A stretch of 64,000 nucleotides of DNA from Actinoplanes nipponensis (GCF_016862275.1 NZ_BOMQ01000066.1:1-64000); one strand, 5' to 3'. Numbered from the stretch's first letter, positions 48,829 through 58,749 are shown. Notes: a model not told the origin generated them from the sequence alone. Made by a program: numbers and translations.

Positions 48829-48923
48829 GCACGAACCGCTGACGAACGAGCCGCGGGCAGCCGCCGGCGAGGTCAGGAGCCGATCGAATTCAGCCGTTTG
48901 CGCGGGCCTGGCAGCATCGCGAC

Positions 48924-49856
48924 GTGCGCAGCCTCGGTCGTCGTCGCGGGAGTGGCCGGCTCGTCGCGGCGCTCGCCGTGATCGTGGCCTTCCTGCTGGT
49001 CTTCCACCGGGCCGTGCCGAACACCGTCGGGCGGCTCGGCAGTCTCGTCGAGACGTTCCTGCCCTGGCTCGGCCTGACCATCCCGCCGCTTTTCGCCCTC
49101 GCCTGGTGGCGCCGCTCGCGCCTCGCCGCTCTCGCCGCGCTGCTTCCCCTCGTCGCCTGGCTGGCGGTCTTCGGCGGCCATCTCCTGCCGCGCGACGATG
49201 CGCCGTACGACCTCACCGTCGTGCAGCACAACGTCAGCGACGAGAACCGCGACCCGGCCGGCACGGCCCGGGCGCTCGCCGCGGCCCGGCCCGACCTGAT
49301 CGCGCTGGAGGAGCTGACGCCGGCCGCCCTGCCCGCCTACGCCGCCGCGCTGCCCGCCGAGTACGCGCACCACACCGTCCAGGGCACCGTCGGGCTGTGG
49401 TCGCGGTTTCCGCTCAGCGGGGCGCGGCTGGTGGACATCCGGCCGCGGGCGTTCGGCGCGGACTGGAACCGGGGGCTGCGGGCGGTCGCGGCGACGCCGG
49501 GCGGGGACGTCGCCGTCTACGTCGCCCATCTGCCGTCGGTACGGATCGGCCCGGGTGGGTTCGGGTCCGCTCCGCGGGACGAGAGCGCCCGGCGGCTCGG
49601 CGCGGTCCTCGCCGCCGAGCCGCTGCCCGAGGTGATCGTCATGGGCGATCTCAACCTCACGGTGGACGATCGCGGGCTGGCCGCGCTGGGCCCGCTGACC
49701 ACCGCGCGGTCGACCTTCGCGTTCAGCTGGCCGGCCCGGGCCCCGGTGGCCCGCATCGACCAGGTCCTGGGGCGGTCGGTGACCGTCACCGAGCTCCGGA
49801 CGCTGCCCGCGACCGGCAGTGACCACCGGCCGATCGCGGCGCGCATCCGGCTGTGA
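48924..49856 (+). CDS. Membrane-anchored endonuclease/exonuclease/phosphatase (EEP) family protein
   Basis: A 310-residue protein with three N-terminal helices (about 10-90) and an EEP domain: VVQHNVSDENRDP, ALEELTP (metal-binding Glu), VYVAHLPS, MGDLNLTVDD, and the terminal catalytic GSDHRPI. Such proteins hydrolyse phosphodiesters, of nucleic acids, sphingolipids or inositides; with the catalytic part outside the membrane a nutritional or lipid role is more likely. The start is GTG. Confidence 0.87.
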   Translation: MRSLGRRRGSGRLVAALAVIVAFLLVFHRAVPNTVGRLGSLVETFLPWLGLTIPPLFALAWWRRSRLAALAALLPLVAWLAVFGGHLLPRDDAPYDLTVVQHNVSDENRDPAGTARALAAARPDLIALEELTPAALPAYAAALPAEYAHHTVQGTVGLWSRFPLSGARLVDIRPRAFGADWNRGLRAVAATPGGDVAVYVAHLPSVRIGPGGFGSAPRDESARRLGAVLAAEPLPEVIVMGDLNLTVDDRGLAALGPLTTARSTFAFSWPARAPVARIDQVLGRSVTVTELRTLPATGSDHRPIAARIRL

Positions 49857-49874
49857 GCCCGGCGCCCGGGCTCA
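49854..49874. terminator. 9-bp perfect hairpin overlapping both convergent stop codons
   Basis: TGAGCCCGG (49854-49862), loop CGC, CCGGGCTCA (49866-49874). The TGA of the EEP gene begins the left arm and the stop of the minus-strand permease gene is the end of the right arm, so one stem serves both strands. Confidence 0.85.
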
Positions 49875-50582
49875 GCTCGTCTCGCCGGCCATGCTGAAGC
49901 TGCGCAGCCGGTCCACCGCCGCCAGCGTGCAGCCCACCACGAAGATCACCGTCATCACGAGCGAAACGGTCGGCGAGACCCGGGCCTCCAGGATGCCAGT
50001 CGGCGCGATCTTGTCGGCAATCGTGATCACGTACTGCTCGATGGACAGCACCCGGGTGCCGCTGACGAAGCGGCCCAGCAGGCCCTCCCAGACCAGGATG
50101 TAGACCAGGCCGAGCAGCACCGGCCGCCGGGTCAGCAGGCTCAGCAGCAGGAAGAAGGCGGCGTACGCGCAGGCGCCCACCGCCGCGGCCGCGGCCAGGC
50201 CCAGACCCAGCCGGACCGAGTCGGCCAGCGCGCCGGCCACGAACAGCGGCACCGCCGACGTCACCGCGCTCACGCCGATCGCCACGCCGAGCTTGGCCAG
50301 GATGATGTCGCGGCGCGGCAGCGGCTTGGTCAGGATGTGCACGATCGTGCCGTCGTCCACTTCGGAGCCCAGCACGCCGGTGCCCACGATCAGGGTGATC
50401 ACCGGCAGCATCACGGCCAGGCCCAGGCCGACCAGCACCGGCGTGCCCCACTCGGCCGGGTTCACGTCGTACGCCCGGCACAGCAGGGCCAGGCCCACCA
50501 GCAGCAGCGGCAGGGGCAGCAGCAGGAGCACCCGGCGCCGGCCGAACAGCCCGCGGGCGGTGATCCACGCAACGGTCGACAC
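49872..50582 (-). CDS. ABC transporter permease, last gene of the operon
   Basis: A 236-residue ABC-2-type integral membrane protein with about six helices; TGVLGSEVDDGTIVHILTKPL after the second helix is typical of this permease class. It starts at GTG 50582, 1 nt after the preceding ATPase gene. Substrate unknown. Confidence 0.83.
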   Translation of the reverse strand: MSTVAWITARGLFGRRRVLLLLPLPLLLVGLALLCRAYDVNPAEWGTPVLVGLGLAVMLPVITLIVGTGVLGSEVDDGTIVHILTKPLPRRDIILAKLGVAIGVSAVTSAVPLFVAGALADSVRLGLGLAAAAAVGACAYAAFFLLLSLLTRRPVLLGLVYILVWEGLLGRFVSGTRVLSIEQYVITIADKIAPTGILEARVSPTVSLVMTVIFVVGCTLAAVDRLRSFSMAGETS

Positions 50583-50583
50583 G

Positions 50584-51495
50584 TCAGGCCTCCAGCAGGT
50601 AGGAGAAGACACTCTCCAGGGATTCGTCGGAGGGCAGCAGCTTGCGCAGCCGGATGCCCTCGTCGATGGCGATGCGCGGCAGGGCGCGGGTGAAGCTGCC
50701 GTAGTCCGACGCGCGCACGGTCAGCCCGGCCGGGTCGATCTCCACGCCGCTGACCGACTTCTCGCCGATCAGCGCCACCGCCAGCCGGCGGTCGTCGGAC
50801 GACTGCACGGCGAACACGTGCGGGCGGTTGGTCATCAACCGGCGGATCTTGCGGTAGTCGCCGGAGGCGGCCAGCCGGCCGGCCACGATCACCTGGACCG
50901 TGCCGGAGACCTGCTCCACCTCCTCCAGGATGTGCGAGCTGAACAGCACCGTGTGACCGCGGTCGCCGAGCTCGTGCAGCAGGCCCATCATGTGCATCCG
51001 CTGCCGCGGGTCCATGCCGTTGAACGGCTCGTCCAGCAGCAGCACCTGCGGGTTGTGGACCAGCGCGGCCGCGACCCGGGTGCGCTGGCGCATGCCCTTG
51101 GAGTACGTCTCGATGCGGCGGTCGGCGGCGTCGGTCATCTCGACCATGTGCAGCGCCTGCTCGGCCGCGGCCGCGGGATCGGGCAGCTTCTGCATCTTGG
51201 CGCTCGCGCGGACGAACTCGCGGGCGGTGAGGAAGCCGTGCACCGCCTCCCGCTCGGCGACCAGACCCAGCTGCCGGTAGACCCCGGGGTTGCGCCAGGT
51301 CGGCGAGCCGTCGACGGTGACCGTGCCGCGCGAGGGCGACAGGAAGCCCGCCATCATGTGCAGCACGGTGGTCTTGCCGGCGCCGTTCGGGCCGAGCAGG
51401 CCGGTGACGCCCGGCTCCAGCGTCATGCTGATGTCGTTGACCGCCACCACGTTGCCGTACCAGCGGGACACGTTCTCGAGTTGCACCGTGGTCAC
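50584..51495 (-). CDS. ABC transporter ATP-binding protein
   Basis: A 303-residue ATPase. Walker A GPNGAGKTT, the family signature TYSKGMRQR, Walker B VLLLDEPFNGMDP and H-loop FSSHILEEVE are intact; residues 230-303 form a C-terminal extension common in ABC-2-type exporters. GTG 51495 overlaps the preceding permease gene by 4 nt. Confidence 0.93.
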   Translation of the reverse strand: MTTVQLENVSRWYGNVVAVNDISMTLEPGVTGLLGPNGAGKTTVLHMMAGFLSPSRGTVTVDGSPTWRNPGVYRQLGLVAEREAVHGFLTAREFVRASAKMQKLPDPAAAAEQALHMVEMTDAADRRIETYSKGMRQRTRVAAALVHNPQVLLLDEPFNGMDPRQRMHMMGLLHELGDRGHTVLFSSHILEEVEQVSGTVQVIVAGRLAASGDYRKIRRLMTNRPHVFAVQSSDDRRLAVALIGEKSVSGVEIDPAGLTVRASDYGSFTRALPRIAIDEGIRLRKLLPSDESLESVFSYLLEA

Positions 51496-52355
51496 AGCGA
51501 GGCCACCCTCCGGTAGCGGGCCAGTAGCAGCAGCAGGCAGGTGGCGACCAGGGTGATCGCCTCGATGGCGTACACCGGGCCGAACTCGCCGATGTTCAAA
51601 CCCGTGTTGGCCCCGCTGATCAGCCACTGCCCGACGCCGCTGACCAGGGTCATCGGGCTGGCCAGGCCGGCCAGGTCCTGGGCCGTCGAGGACGGCAGGA
51701 TGGACAGCACGCCGACCACCGGGGTGGTCATCAGGAAGACGGCGACGATGCCGCCGGCGGCGAACGCCCGCTTGCCGGTCAGGGAGGCGATCAGCATCCC
51801 GATGCCGGTGAAGACCAGCGCCCAGATCAGGCTGTAGCCCCACGCCGGCAGCAGGTCCTCGATCTCGTTCCAGACCCCGGACATGCCGGTCTTGGTGGTG
51901 AAGGCGCCGCCCAGGAAGATGATCAGCTGCGGCCCGGCCAGCAGGATCCACACCGCCGTCACCATCGCGGCGACCTTGGCGCCGATGTAGTCGGCGGCGC
52001 GCAACGGGCGGCTGAAGTACAGCGGCAGCACCCCGGCGCGCAGGTCCCGGGAGACCAGCTCGGGCGCCACGATCGCCACGAAGAAGATGATCAGCCAGCT
52101 CATCGCGTCGGCGAACTGGATGTAGTTCAGCGGCAGCGTGCCGAGCTGGGCCCGGACCGCCGCGAGGATGACCGCGACCAGCGCGACGATCCCGAAGACC
52201 AGCCACGGGAAGATCTTGGACTTGGCCGACCGGCCGAAGCCGTACGCGGCGCGCAGGCCGTGCACGTAGATCGCGCCGAACACGGCGGCGCGGCCCAGCC
52301 GCGGGCCGGTGTAGCGCTGGTATCCGATGTCGTGGATGACGCTCGACTCAGGCAT
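51492..52355 (-). CDS. ABC transporter permease
   Basis: A 287-residue membrane protein with six or so helices, beginning with a short cytoplasmic segment (VIHDIGYQRYTGPRLGR). The piece APELVSRDLRAGVLPLYFSRPL is typical of ABC-2 permeases. ATG 52355 overlaps the upstream ATPase by 8 nt. Confidence 0.86.
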   Translation of the reverse strand: MPESSVIHDIGYQRYTGPRLGRAAVFGAIYVHGLRAAYGFGRSAKSKIFPWLVFGIVALVAVILAAVRAQLGTLPLNYIQFADAMSWLIIFFVAIVAPELVSRDLRAGVLPLYFSRPLRAADYIGAKVAAMVTAVWILLAGPQLIIFLGGAFTTKTGMSGVWNEIEDLLPAWGYSLIWALVFTGIGMLIASLTGKRAFAAGGIVAVFLMTTPVVGVLSILPSSTAQDLAGLASPMTLVSGVGQWLISGANTGLNIGEFGPVYAIEAITLVATCLLLLLARYRRVASL

Positions 52356-53262
52356 CCGCGGTCTCCCTCGTGGCGAAGAGCTCGGCCACCCGGTGGCGTC
52401 GCTGGTCCAGGCGGTGCAGCGGCAGGTCGAGATCGGCCACCACCCGCAGGACGTGGTCGTAGGTGGCCTCGTTGGTCAGCGGCACCAGCACCATCCGGCC
52501 GTCGCGGGTGACCGGCAGCTCCAGCGCCGTCAGCGCCGCCGCCAGCTCGTCCGTACCCTCGCTGACCTCGATCGCGAGCACCTCGCTGGCCTCGGTCATG
52601 GCCGAGATCCGGTCGGCCCGCAGCAGCCGGCCGCCCTCGATGGCCACCAGCGAGTCGCAGATCCGCTCGACCTCGCCGAGCAGGTGCGAGCAGACCACCA
52701 CGGAGATGCCGAACTCGCTGCCGATCCGCTGGATCAGCGCCAGCATGGCGTCGCGCCCGGCCGGGTCGAGGCCGTTGGTCGGCTCGTCGAGCAGCAGCAG
52801 GTCGGGGTCGTGCACCAGCGACTGGGCCAGCTTGACCCGCTGCTTCATGCCGGTCGAGTAGCCGCCGATCTGCCGGTAGCGCTCCTCGTAGAGCCCCACG
52901 TGGCGCAGCGCCTCGGAGGCGCGCTCGCGGGCGGCGGTGCGCGGCAGCCCGCTGATCCGGCCCAGGTGGGTGACGAACTCGGCCGCGGAGACGTCCGGTG
53001 GCAGCGCGTCGTGCTCCGGCATGTAGCCGACCTTCGCCCGGACCCGGTCGGGGTCGACGGTGGGATCGATGTCGAAGACCCGCACCTGCCCGCCGGTCGG
53101 CGCGATCAGTCCCAACATGATCTTGATGAAGGTCGACTTGCCGGCGCCGTTGGCGCCGACCAGTCCGATGATCCCGGGCTCGACAGCGACGGTCAGGTCA
53201 TGCAGGGCGGTCACCTGCGTGCCGTACGTCTTGGTCAACCCTTGGGTAACGATGAGGCTCAC
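52348..53262 (-). CDS. ABC transporter ATP-binding protein, first gene of the operon
   Basis: A 304-residue ATPase with Walker A GANGAGKST, signature GYSTGMKQR, Walker B LLLLDEPTNGLDP and H-loop VCSHLLGEVE. It and its permease form one exporter, the next two genes a second. The start is GTG 53262: TAGGCT on the minus strand (53270-53275) ends 7 nt before, fitting a leaderless transcript. Confidence 0.92.
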   Translation of the reverse strand: MSLIVTQGLTKTYGTQVTALHDLTVAVEPGIIGLVGANGAGKSTFIKIMLGLIAPTGGQVRVFDIDPTVDPDRVRAKVGYMPEHDALPPDVSAAEFVTHLGRISGLPRTAARERASEALRHVGLYEERYRQIGGYSTGMKQRVKLAQSLVHDPDLLLLDEPTNGLDPAGRDAMLALIQRIGSEFGISVVVCSHLLGEVERICDSLVAIEGGRLLRADRISAMTEASEVLAIEVSEGTDELAAALTALELPVTRDGRMVLVPLTNEATYDHVLRVVADLDLPLHRLDQRRHRVAELFATRETADA

Positions 53263-53269
53263 AGCCGAC

Positions 53270-53275
53270 AGCCTA
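53270..53275 (-). promoter_or_regulatory. -10 box TAGGCT for a leaderless ABC operon transcript
   Basis: TAGGCT is followed by 7 nt and then the GTG start at 53262. No clear -35 element is seen. Confidence 0.45.
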
Positions 53276-53408
53276 GAAAGCGTTGTCACCGAGGCGGATC
53301 AGGTGAACCCCCGAGTCACCCCCTGATACGGGACACACGGAGATCGCGGTGCATGCAAAGATGCCGCTGGATTTCATCGGACATCGAAGCACCACGGGGG
53401 TACGGCGC

Positions 53409-56400
53409 ATGGCATCACGCCTGTCGAAGCGCGCACGGCACAGCACACACCGGGTCGTCCGGGCGCTCGCGGGCGTCGCCGTCGCGGCCGCCCTGCTCGT
53501 CGCCCCGCAGCAGGCCACAGCCGCCGTGGCGGAGCCCGCGCCGTCCGCGCCGGCCTCCGCCCCGGCCAAGCCGACCCCGACGGCCACACCGTCCCCGTCG
53601 GCCCCGGAGCCCGCGCCGACCGCCACCCCGACCGCGGCGGTCAGCTCTTCGCCGTCGGCGCCCGGGCCCGCGAAGCCGGCCACGCCGAAGCCGGGCCGGA
53701 CCCCCGAGCGCGCCGGGGCGGCCGCGGCCGAGCCCTGCGGCGGGGTGATCGAGCCCGGCGCGGTGCTGGAGTGCCCGGAGATCAAGGACAAGCAGCGTCA
53801 CGTCTACACGCTGACCACCACGGCGGACAACGAGCGGCTGCTCGTGGTGCTGCGCGCGCTGGTGGAGGGCGGCGACAGCCTGAGCGCCTGGCTCACCGGC
53901 GCCGATGGCGAGACGTCCTGCTACCTGGGGTCGTACCCGAACGATTGCGTCCTGGGCGCGGCCGGCACGTACACGATCGCGGTGACCCTCTACTCCGGCT
54001 CCGGCAGCAACGGCTACGTGCTCGGCCTCGACTCGCGGTCGCACCCGTCGTCCTGCGCCACCCTGACGAGCGGCTCCCTCGCCTTCCCCACGACCGCCCG
54101 CGAGGGCACGCTGGCCGCCGGTTCCGCCGGCCGCTGCCACCGCTTCGAGCAGGCCGAGGGCGCCCTCGTGCGGATCGCGGTGTCCGGCGGCGGCGACGTG
54201 CGCGGGCAGCTGGAGAACGCCGCCGGCGAGGAGATCTGCTACCTGCAGGACACCCGCGAGTGCACGCTGACCGGCGCCGGGCCGTACCACTTCTTCCTCA
54301 CCGAGCAGTACGGCAACGCGACGACGTACCAGCTGGCCGTGACCCGGCTGTCCGACCCGGACGGTTGCGCGGACCTCACGCCGGCGACCTTCGGCGGGCC
54401 GGGCGAGCACCTCGTGACCGCGACCATCGAGGGCACGAACCTCACCTGCGCCACCTTCACCACCGCGGTGGCGGGCCTGCACCTGCTCACCTTCACCAAC
54501 GCCCAGTACCTGAACTGGCGGGTGGCCGACCACACCGGCGCGGCGCTCTGCACCAAGTGGGGCGAGAACGGCGCGCTGTGCCCGCTGCCCGCGGCGGGCA
54601 CGTACACCCTGTTCGGCGAGCACAGCGACTCGTGGGCGGGTCCGCAGACCTTCACCGCCGCCGTCTACCCGCTCGCCACGACGGCCGGCTGCGGCGCGAC
54701 CGTGGGCACCTCGTGGGACGCCCCCCGGCTGGAGGTGCCGGCGACGGCGCCGCTGCTGGTCGGCTGCAACCCGCTGGACGCCCGGCCGGGTGACCGGATC
54801 GACCTGCGGTCCGGCGGCTGGATCACCGACGGCACCGGCGCGCGCATCTGCGACGCGGTCCGCGAGGACGACGAGACGGGGTGCGTGCTGCCCGGCCCGG
54901 GTCCGTACCGGGTCATCACCGAGGCGTCCTGGAGCGAGGACTCCGACAACCGGGGCTACTCGGTCGAGGCCCGCCGGCTGAACGACCCGCAGGGCTGCGC
55001 GACTGTCGCCGCCGGCCGGTACAACGCGGCCCCGGCCGGTCCGCTGACGGCGAGCCGGTGCCGCATCCTGTCGGTGCCCGCGGCCGGCGCCTACCACGTC
55101 GATGTCGTCGACAAGGACAACTACCACGACTACGGCACGATCTACGACCGGGCCGGCAAGAAGGTGTGCGGCGTCGGGTACTGCACGTTCCCGGCGGCCG
55201 GGCCCTACACGCTGACGACCGACGGCGGCACCTACGCCACCGTGTTTCTGCCCGCGGCCGGCACCGACGGCTGCGTGAACGTCTCCGACCAGCCCACCGC
55301 CGCCCCGGTCAAGGGAGCGTTCACGACCGCCGGCCAGCTCGACTGCCTGCTGCTGCCCACGCCGACCGGCGCGGGGCTGGCCCTGCTCAAGCCGCAGGAC
55401 GCCACCGGCACGGGCCGGCCCGAGATGACGGTGTCCGACGCCGGCGGCCGATACGAGTGCGACCTCTCCCAGCTGCGCGACTACTCCTGCGTGCTGGAGG
55501 GGACCGCGCCGTTCCGGGTCCTGCTGCACCTCGACGAGGACACCGACACGGTCGCCGGCCCGTACGCGCTGAGCTTCGCCCGGACCACCGGCGGCCCGGC
55601 CTGCCCGGTGCTGCCGAGCGGCGCCCAGCCGTCCCTGACGCTCGGCGGCGACAAGTTCGCCGGCTGCTTCACGCTGCCGGCCGGCCAGCACGCCGCCGCC
55701 GAGGCGCTGTCGTTCCAGCGCACCGCCGGCACCGGCAAGGCCCGCCTGTCCGTGTTCGGCCCGACCGGCACCCGGCGCTGCGGCACCCAGGCGCTGGAGG
55801 CCGGCTTCACCATCTGCGACCTGGAGGCGGGCGCGGCCACGGTCCTGGTGGAGGGCAGCACGGCCACCGGCACGTACCGGTTCTCCCGCAAGGACGTCAC
55901 CAGCAACGCCACCGGCTGCCAGCAGGTGACGTCCACCGTGGTCGGCGGACCGTCGCTGACCGGCACCCTGAGCTCGCGGGCGGACCTGCGCTGCTACCAG
56001 GTCGCGGCGGCGGCCACCGACCGGATCGCGATCGACACCCGCGACCAGGACAACGTGTCGCGGACGATCATCCTGGACCCGGACGGGAAGACCACCTCGT
56101 GCGCCGGCTACGTCAGCGCCTGCGCGGTCACCGGCAAGACGAAGTACCAGGTGCTGGTGTGGAGCCTGGGCACCGGCAGCACGGCGTACCAGCTCGACGT
56201 GTGGAAGGTGTGGTCCGGGGGCAAGCCGCCCGCCGAGTGCGCCCCGGTGCCGTCCGCCGCGTACGGCTTCGGCCCGTACACCGGCACGCTGAGCAGCTCC
56301 AAGCCGGCGATGTGCGTGGTCGCCCCGGCCACCTACTACGACGACCTGGACATCGACGTCAGCAACCCGGTGGACCCGGACGACGCCTACTTCTGGGACG

Positions 56401-57428
56401 CGGGCATGTACGCCGTCACCGGCAGCGCCGGCATGCAGTCCTGCGCCATCGGCGAGGGCGGCTTCCACTGCTGGTCCGGCCGGGAACGGCTGGAGCCGAC
56501 CGTGTACCTGCTGACCAACGGGAACCGGGCGAGCGCGCACCCGTACCGGCTGGAGGCGATCTGCCGGAACACCAGCTCGCTGTGCGGCGGTGAGGCGTTC
56601 ACGGTGACCGCCGCCGCGCCGGCGTCCGTGGCCACCGGCGGCAAGCGCACGTTCACCGTCACCGGCACCGCTCTGCACCTGCGGGACACCGTCGTGGTCA
56701 CACCGGCGGGCGGCCCGGCGCTGACCGCCACGGTCAAGACGGTGTCGGCGGACCGCAGGACGCTGACGGCCGAGGTGGACCTGACGACCGCGCCGGCCGG
56801 CCCGGCCGCCGTGAGCGTCGACTCGTTCGGCGCCGACGACGAGCCGGTGGTGCTGGCCGCCGCGTTCACGGTCACGCTGTCGCCGCTGCGGGCCACCAAG
56901 GCGCCGGCGATCAGCGGGACCGTCGCGGTCGGCTCGACCGTCAAGGTGTCGGCCGGCAGCTGGACGCCCGCGGCGACCTCGTACGCGTACCAGTGGCGGG
57001 CCGACGGCGCCGCCATCCGGGGCGCGGGCGGGGCGTCGTTGCTCATTCCCGCCGCGGTGCTCGGCAAGCGGCTCACCGTGACCGTCACGGCGTCCCGTTC
57101 GGGCTACCCGCCCGGGACGGCGACCTCGCCGGCCACGGCGGCGGTGGCCAAGGGCAGGGCGCCGGCGGCGACCAAGCAGCCGGCCATCACCGGCACGGCG
57201 AAGGTCGGCCGCACGGTCAAGGTCTCGGCCGGCACCTGGTCGCCCCGGGCCGACTCGTACCGCTACGAGTGGCGGCTGAACGGCAAGGTGGTCAAGGGGG
57301 CCACCGCGGCGTCGCTCAAGCTGACGTCGTCGATGCGCAACAAGAAGCTGACCGTGACGGTGACCGCCCGCCGGGCCGGCCACGCCGACGGCCGGGCCAC
57401 CGCCAAGGCGGTCACCGTGCGGCGCTGA
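53409..57428 (+). CDS. Large secreted repeat protein with Cys-rich units and Ig-like C-terminus
   Basis: A 1339-residue exported protein: signal peptide (1-40), a Pro/Ala/Thr/Ser linker (to about 105), about nine repeats of 95-115 residues, an IPT/TIG-like domain (about 1060-1160) and two Ig-like repeats (each with AGSW or AGTW and a W in YQWRADG or YEWRLNG). Each large repeat contains a Cys pair a few residues apart, a GPY or GTY beta turn and ends near GC. No catalytic motif is visible. It is probably an adhesin or matrix protein (inference). ATG 53409 follows a GGGGG site. Confidence 0.75.
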   Translation: MASRLSKRARHSTHRVVRALAGVAVAAALLVAPQQATAAVAEPAPSAPASAPAKPTPTATPSPSAPEPAPTATPTAAVSSSPSAPGPAKPATPKPGRTPERAGAAAAEPCGGVIEPGAVLECPEIKDKQRHVYTLTTTADNERLLVVLRALVEGGDSLSAWLTGADGETSCYLGSYPNDCVLGAAGTYTIAVTLYSGSGSNGYVLGLDSRSHPSSCATLTSGSLAFPTTAREGTLAAGSAGRCHRFEQAEGALVRIAVSGGGDVRGQLENAAGEEICYLQDTRECTLTGAGPYHFFLTEQYGNATTYQLAVTRLSDPDGCADLTPATFGGPGEHLVTATIEGTNLTCATFTTAVAGLHLLTFTNAQYLNWRVADHTGAALCTKWGENGALCPLPAAGTYTLFGEHSDSWAGPQTFTAAVYPLATTAGCGATVGTSWDAPRLEVPATAPLLVGCNPLDARPGDRIDLRSGGWITDGTGARICDAVREDDETGCVLPGPGPYRVITEASWSEDSDNRGYSVEARRLNDPQGCATVAAGRYNAAPAGPLTASRCRILSVPAAGAYHVDVVDKDNYHDYGTIYDRAGKKVCGVGYCTFPAAGPYTLTTDGGTYATVFLPAAGTDGCVNVSDQPTAAPVKGAFTTAGQLDCLLLPTPTGAGLALLKPQDATGTGRPEMTVSDAGGRYECDLSQLRDYSCVLEGTAPFRVLLHLDEDTDTVAGPYALSFARTTGGPACPVLPSGAQPSLTLGGDKFAGCFTLPAGQHAAAEALSFQRTAGTGKARLSVFGPTGTRRCGTQALEAGFTICDLEAGAATVLVEGSTATGTYRFSRKDVTSNATGCQQVTSTVVGGPSLTGTLSSRADLRCYQVAAAATDRIAIDTRDQDNVSRTIILDPDGKTTSCAGYVSACAVTGKTKYQVLVWSLGTGSTAYQLDVWKVWSGGKPPAECAPVPSAAYGFGPYTGTLSSSKPAMCVVAPATYYDDLDIDVSNPVDPDDAYFWDAGMYAVTGSAGMQSCAIGEGGFHCWSGRERLEPTVYLLTNGNRASAHPYRLEAICRNTSSLCGGEAFTVTAAAPASVATGGKRTFTVTGTALHLRDTVVVTPAGGPALTATVKTVSADRRTLTAEVDLTTAPAGPAAVSVDSFGADDEPVVLAAAFTVTLSPLRATKAPAISGTVAVGSTVKVSAGSWTPAATSYAYQWRADGAAIRGAGGASLLIPAAVLGKRLTVTVTASRSGYPPGTATSPATAAVAKGRAPAATKQPAITGTAKVGRTVKVSAGTWSPRADSYRYEWRLNGKVVKGATAASLKLTSSMRNKKLTVTVTARRAGHADGRATAKAVTVRR

Positions 57429-57429
57429 G

Positions 57430-58749
57430 CTACGGCAGGCTGGGCGCGACGTCGACCTGGAAGATCGGCAGCCGGCCCAGCTTGCGGTAGGCCCGCAGCG
57501 CGTCCGGGGTCGCGTCCACCGACGAGTCGCGGCCCTCCTGGTTGTGCGGGGTGTCGAAGTGCACCAGGGCCCGGATGTTCGGGAAGTTGCCGATCTGCCG
57601 GCCCACCTCCCGGTAGAACTCCGCCTTGTGGCCGGGGTTCCGCCGGGAGGACCAGACGCCCCACTCGGCGACCATCAGCGGCTTGTCCGGGTGCTCGGCC
57701 GTGGCCCAGTTGTAGAAGCCGGGCCAGTTGGGGCGGCCCGAGCTCTGCCGGTTCAGCAGCTCGGCGAAGTCGCCGTGGCCGTAGCCGGGGTCGCTGTAGG
57801 CGTAGGTGTCGAAGCCGATCCAGTCGATCACGTCGTCGCCCGGGTACATCTTGTCGAACCAGCTCTTGGACGTGTGCGGCACGTAGGCCATGTGCACCAG
57901 CACGGTGACCAGGTTGTCCACCCCGTGGGCGCGCAGCCGCCGCACCACGTGCCGGTACATGGCCGCGTAGTCCCCGGCCGTGTAGCCGGAGCCCTTCTCC
58001 TCCCGCACGTTGTCCTCGGCCTCGTGGTGCACCGTGAAGAAGAACTGCTCCGGGTACTCCTTGTCGATGTGCCGGGCCAGCCGGTCGAGGAACGCGTCGG
58101 TGGTCCTGTCGCCCCGGGCGATCTGGGCCCAGGTGGCGCCGGCCGGCTTCCAGTTGAGGAAGAGGATGCGTTCCCGGCCGGGCTCGCGTGCGATGGCCCG
58201 CTCGGCCTCGGTGGGGAAGAGCTGCCGGGTGCCCTTGTGGTAGGCGTGGTAGACGGCCTGGTGCCGGCCGGTCTTGCGCTCGAAGTCGTGCAGCGCCCGG
58301 CGGCCGCGGGCGTCGGTGAAGGCGCCGGGCGCCACGCCCCACAGCACGCCGCAGGACGGGACGAGCTTGCGCCCGGTGCGGCACCGCCCGCCGCTCCGGT
58401 CGCGCAGGGCGGGGCGGGGGCCGCCGAGGGCGGTCTGTCCCGGGCCGGGCCGGGCCGGGGCGGCGCTCGGGGTGGCGGAGCCCGACGGCCCGGGTACGCC
58501 CGAGGCGCTGGGGCCGGCCGTCGGCGCGCCGGGGACCGCGGGCACGCCGGGTTCGGCGGGCGGCCGCGCACCGGGCAGCGGGGGCTGGGCGCGGCCCGGG
58601 TACGTCACGATCGGGTCCTCGCCCGGCAGGCCGAGCTGGTCGACGCCGCCGGTCCAGGCCCAGGAGACAGTGGCCACCACGGACATCGCGAAGATCGCCG
58701 TCAGGGTGACGAGGTGCAGGAGCCTGGTGCGGTGCGGTCGACGTCTCAC
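57430..58749 (-). CDS. GH26-like glycoside hydrolase, membrane-anchored
   Basis: A 439-residue protein with an N-terminal helix (about 12-33), a Pro/Ala/Gly-rich linker (to about 125) and a (beta/alpha)8-type domain. The likely acid/base Glu is in FFTVHHEAED and the nucleophile in LMVAEWGVW, the arrangement of GH26 beta-mannanases and relatives. Substrate preference cannot be read. Its position beside exopolysaccharide genes suggests glycan trimming. The start is GTG. It meets the repeat protein gene with 1 nt between stops. Confidence 0.8.
   Translation of the reverse strand: MRRRPHRTRLLHLVTLTAIFAMSVVATVSWAWTGGVDQLGLPGEDPIVTYPGRAQPPLPGARPPAEPGVPAVPGAPTAGPSASGVPGPSGSATPSAAPARPGPGQTALGGPRPALRDRSGGRCRTGRKLVPSCGVLWGVAPGAFTDARGRRALHDFERKTGRHQAVYHAYHKGTRQLFPTEAERAIAREPGRERILFLNWKPAGATWAQIARGDRTTDAFLDRLARHIDKEYPEQFFFTVHHEAEDNVREEKGSGYTAGDYAAMYRHVVRRLRAHGVDNLVTVLVHMAYVPHTSKSWFDKMYPGDDVIDWIGFDTYAYSDPGYGHGDFAELLNRQSSGRPNWPGFYNWATAEHPDKPLMVAEWGVWSSRRNPGHKAEFYREVGRQIGNFPNIRALVHFDTPHNQEGRDSSVDATPDALRAYRKLGRLPIFQVDVAPSLP

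Noticed and set aside
53409..57428. Minus-strand 1322-residue open frame opposite the repeat protein
   Set aside because: It mirrors the codon structure of the plus-strand gene and is Gly/Arg/Ala-rich without domains; the plus strand has signal peptide, repeats and Ig-like modules.
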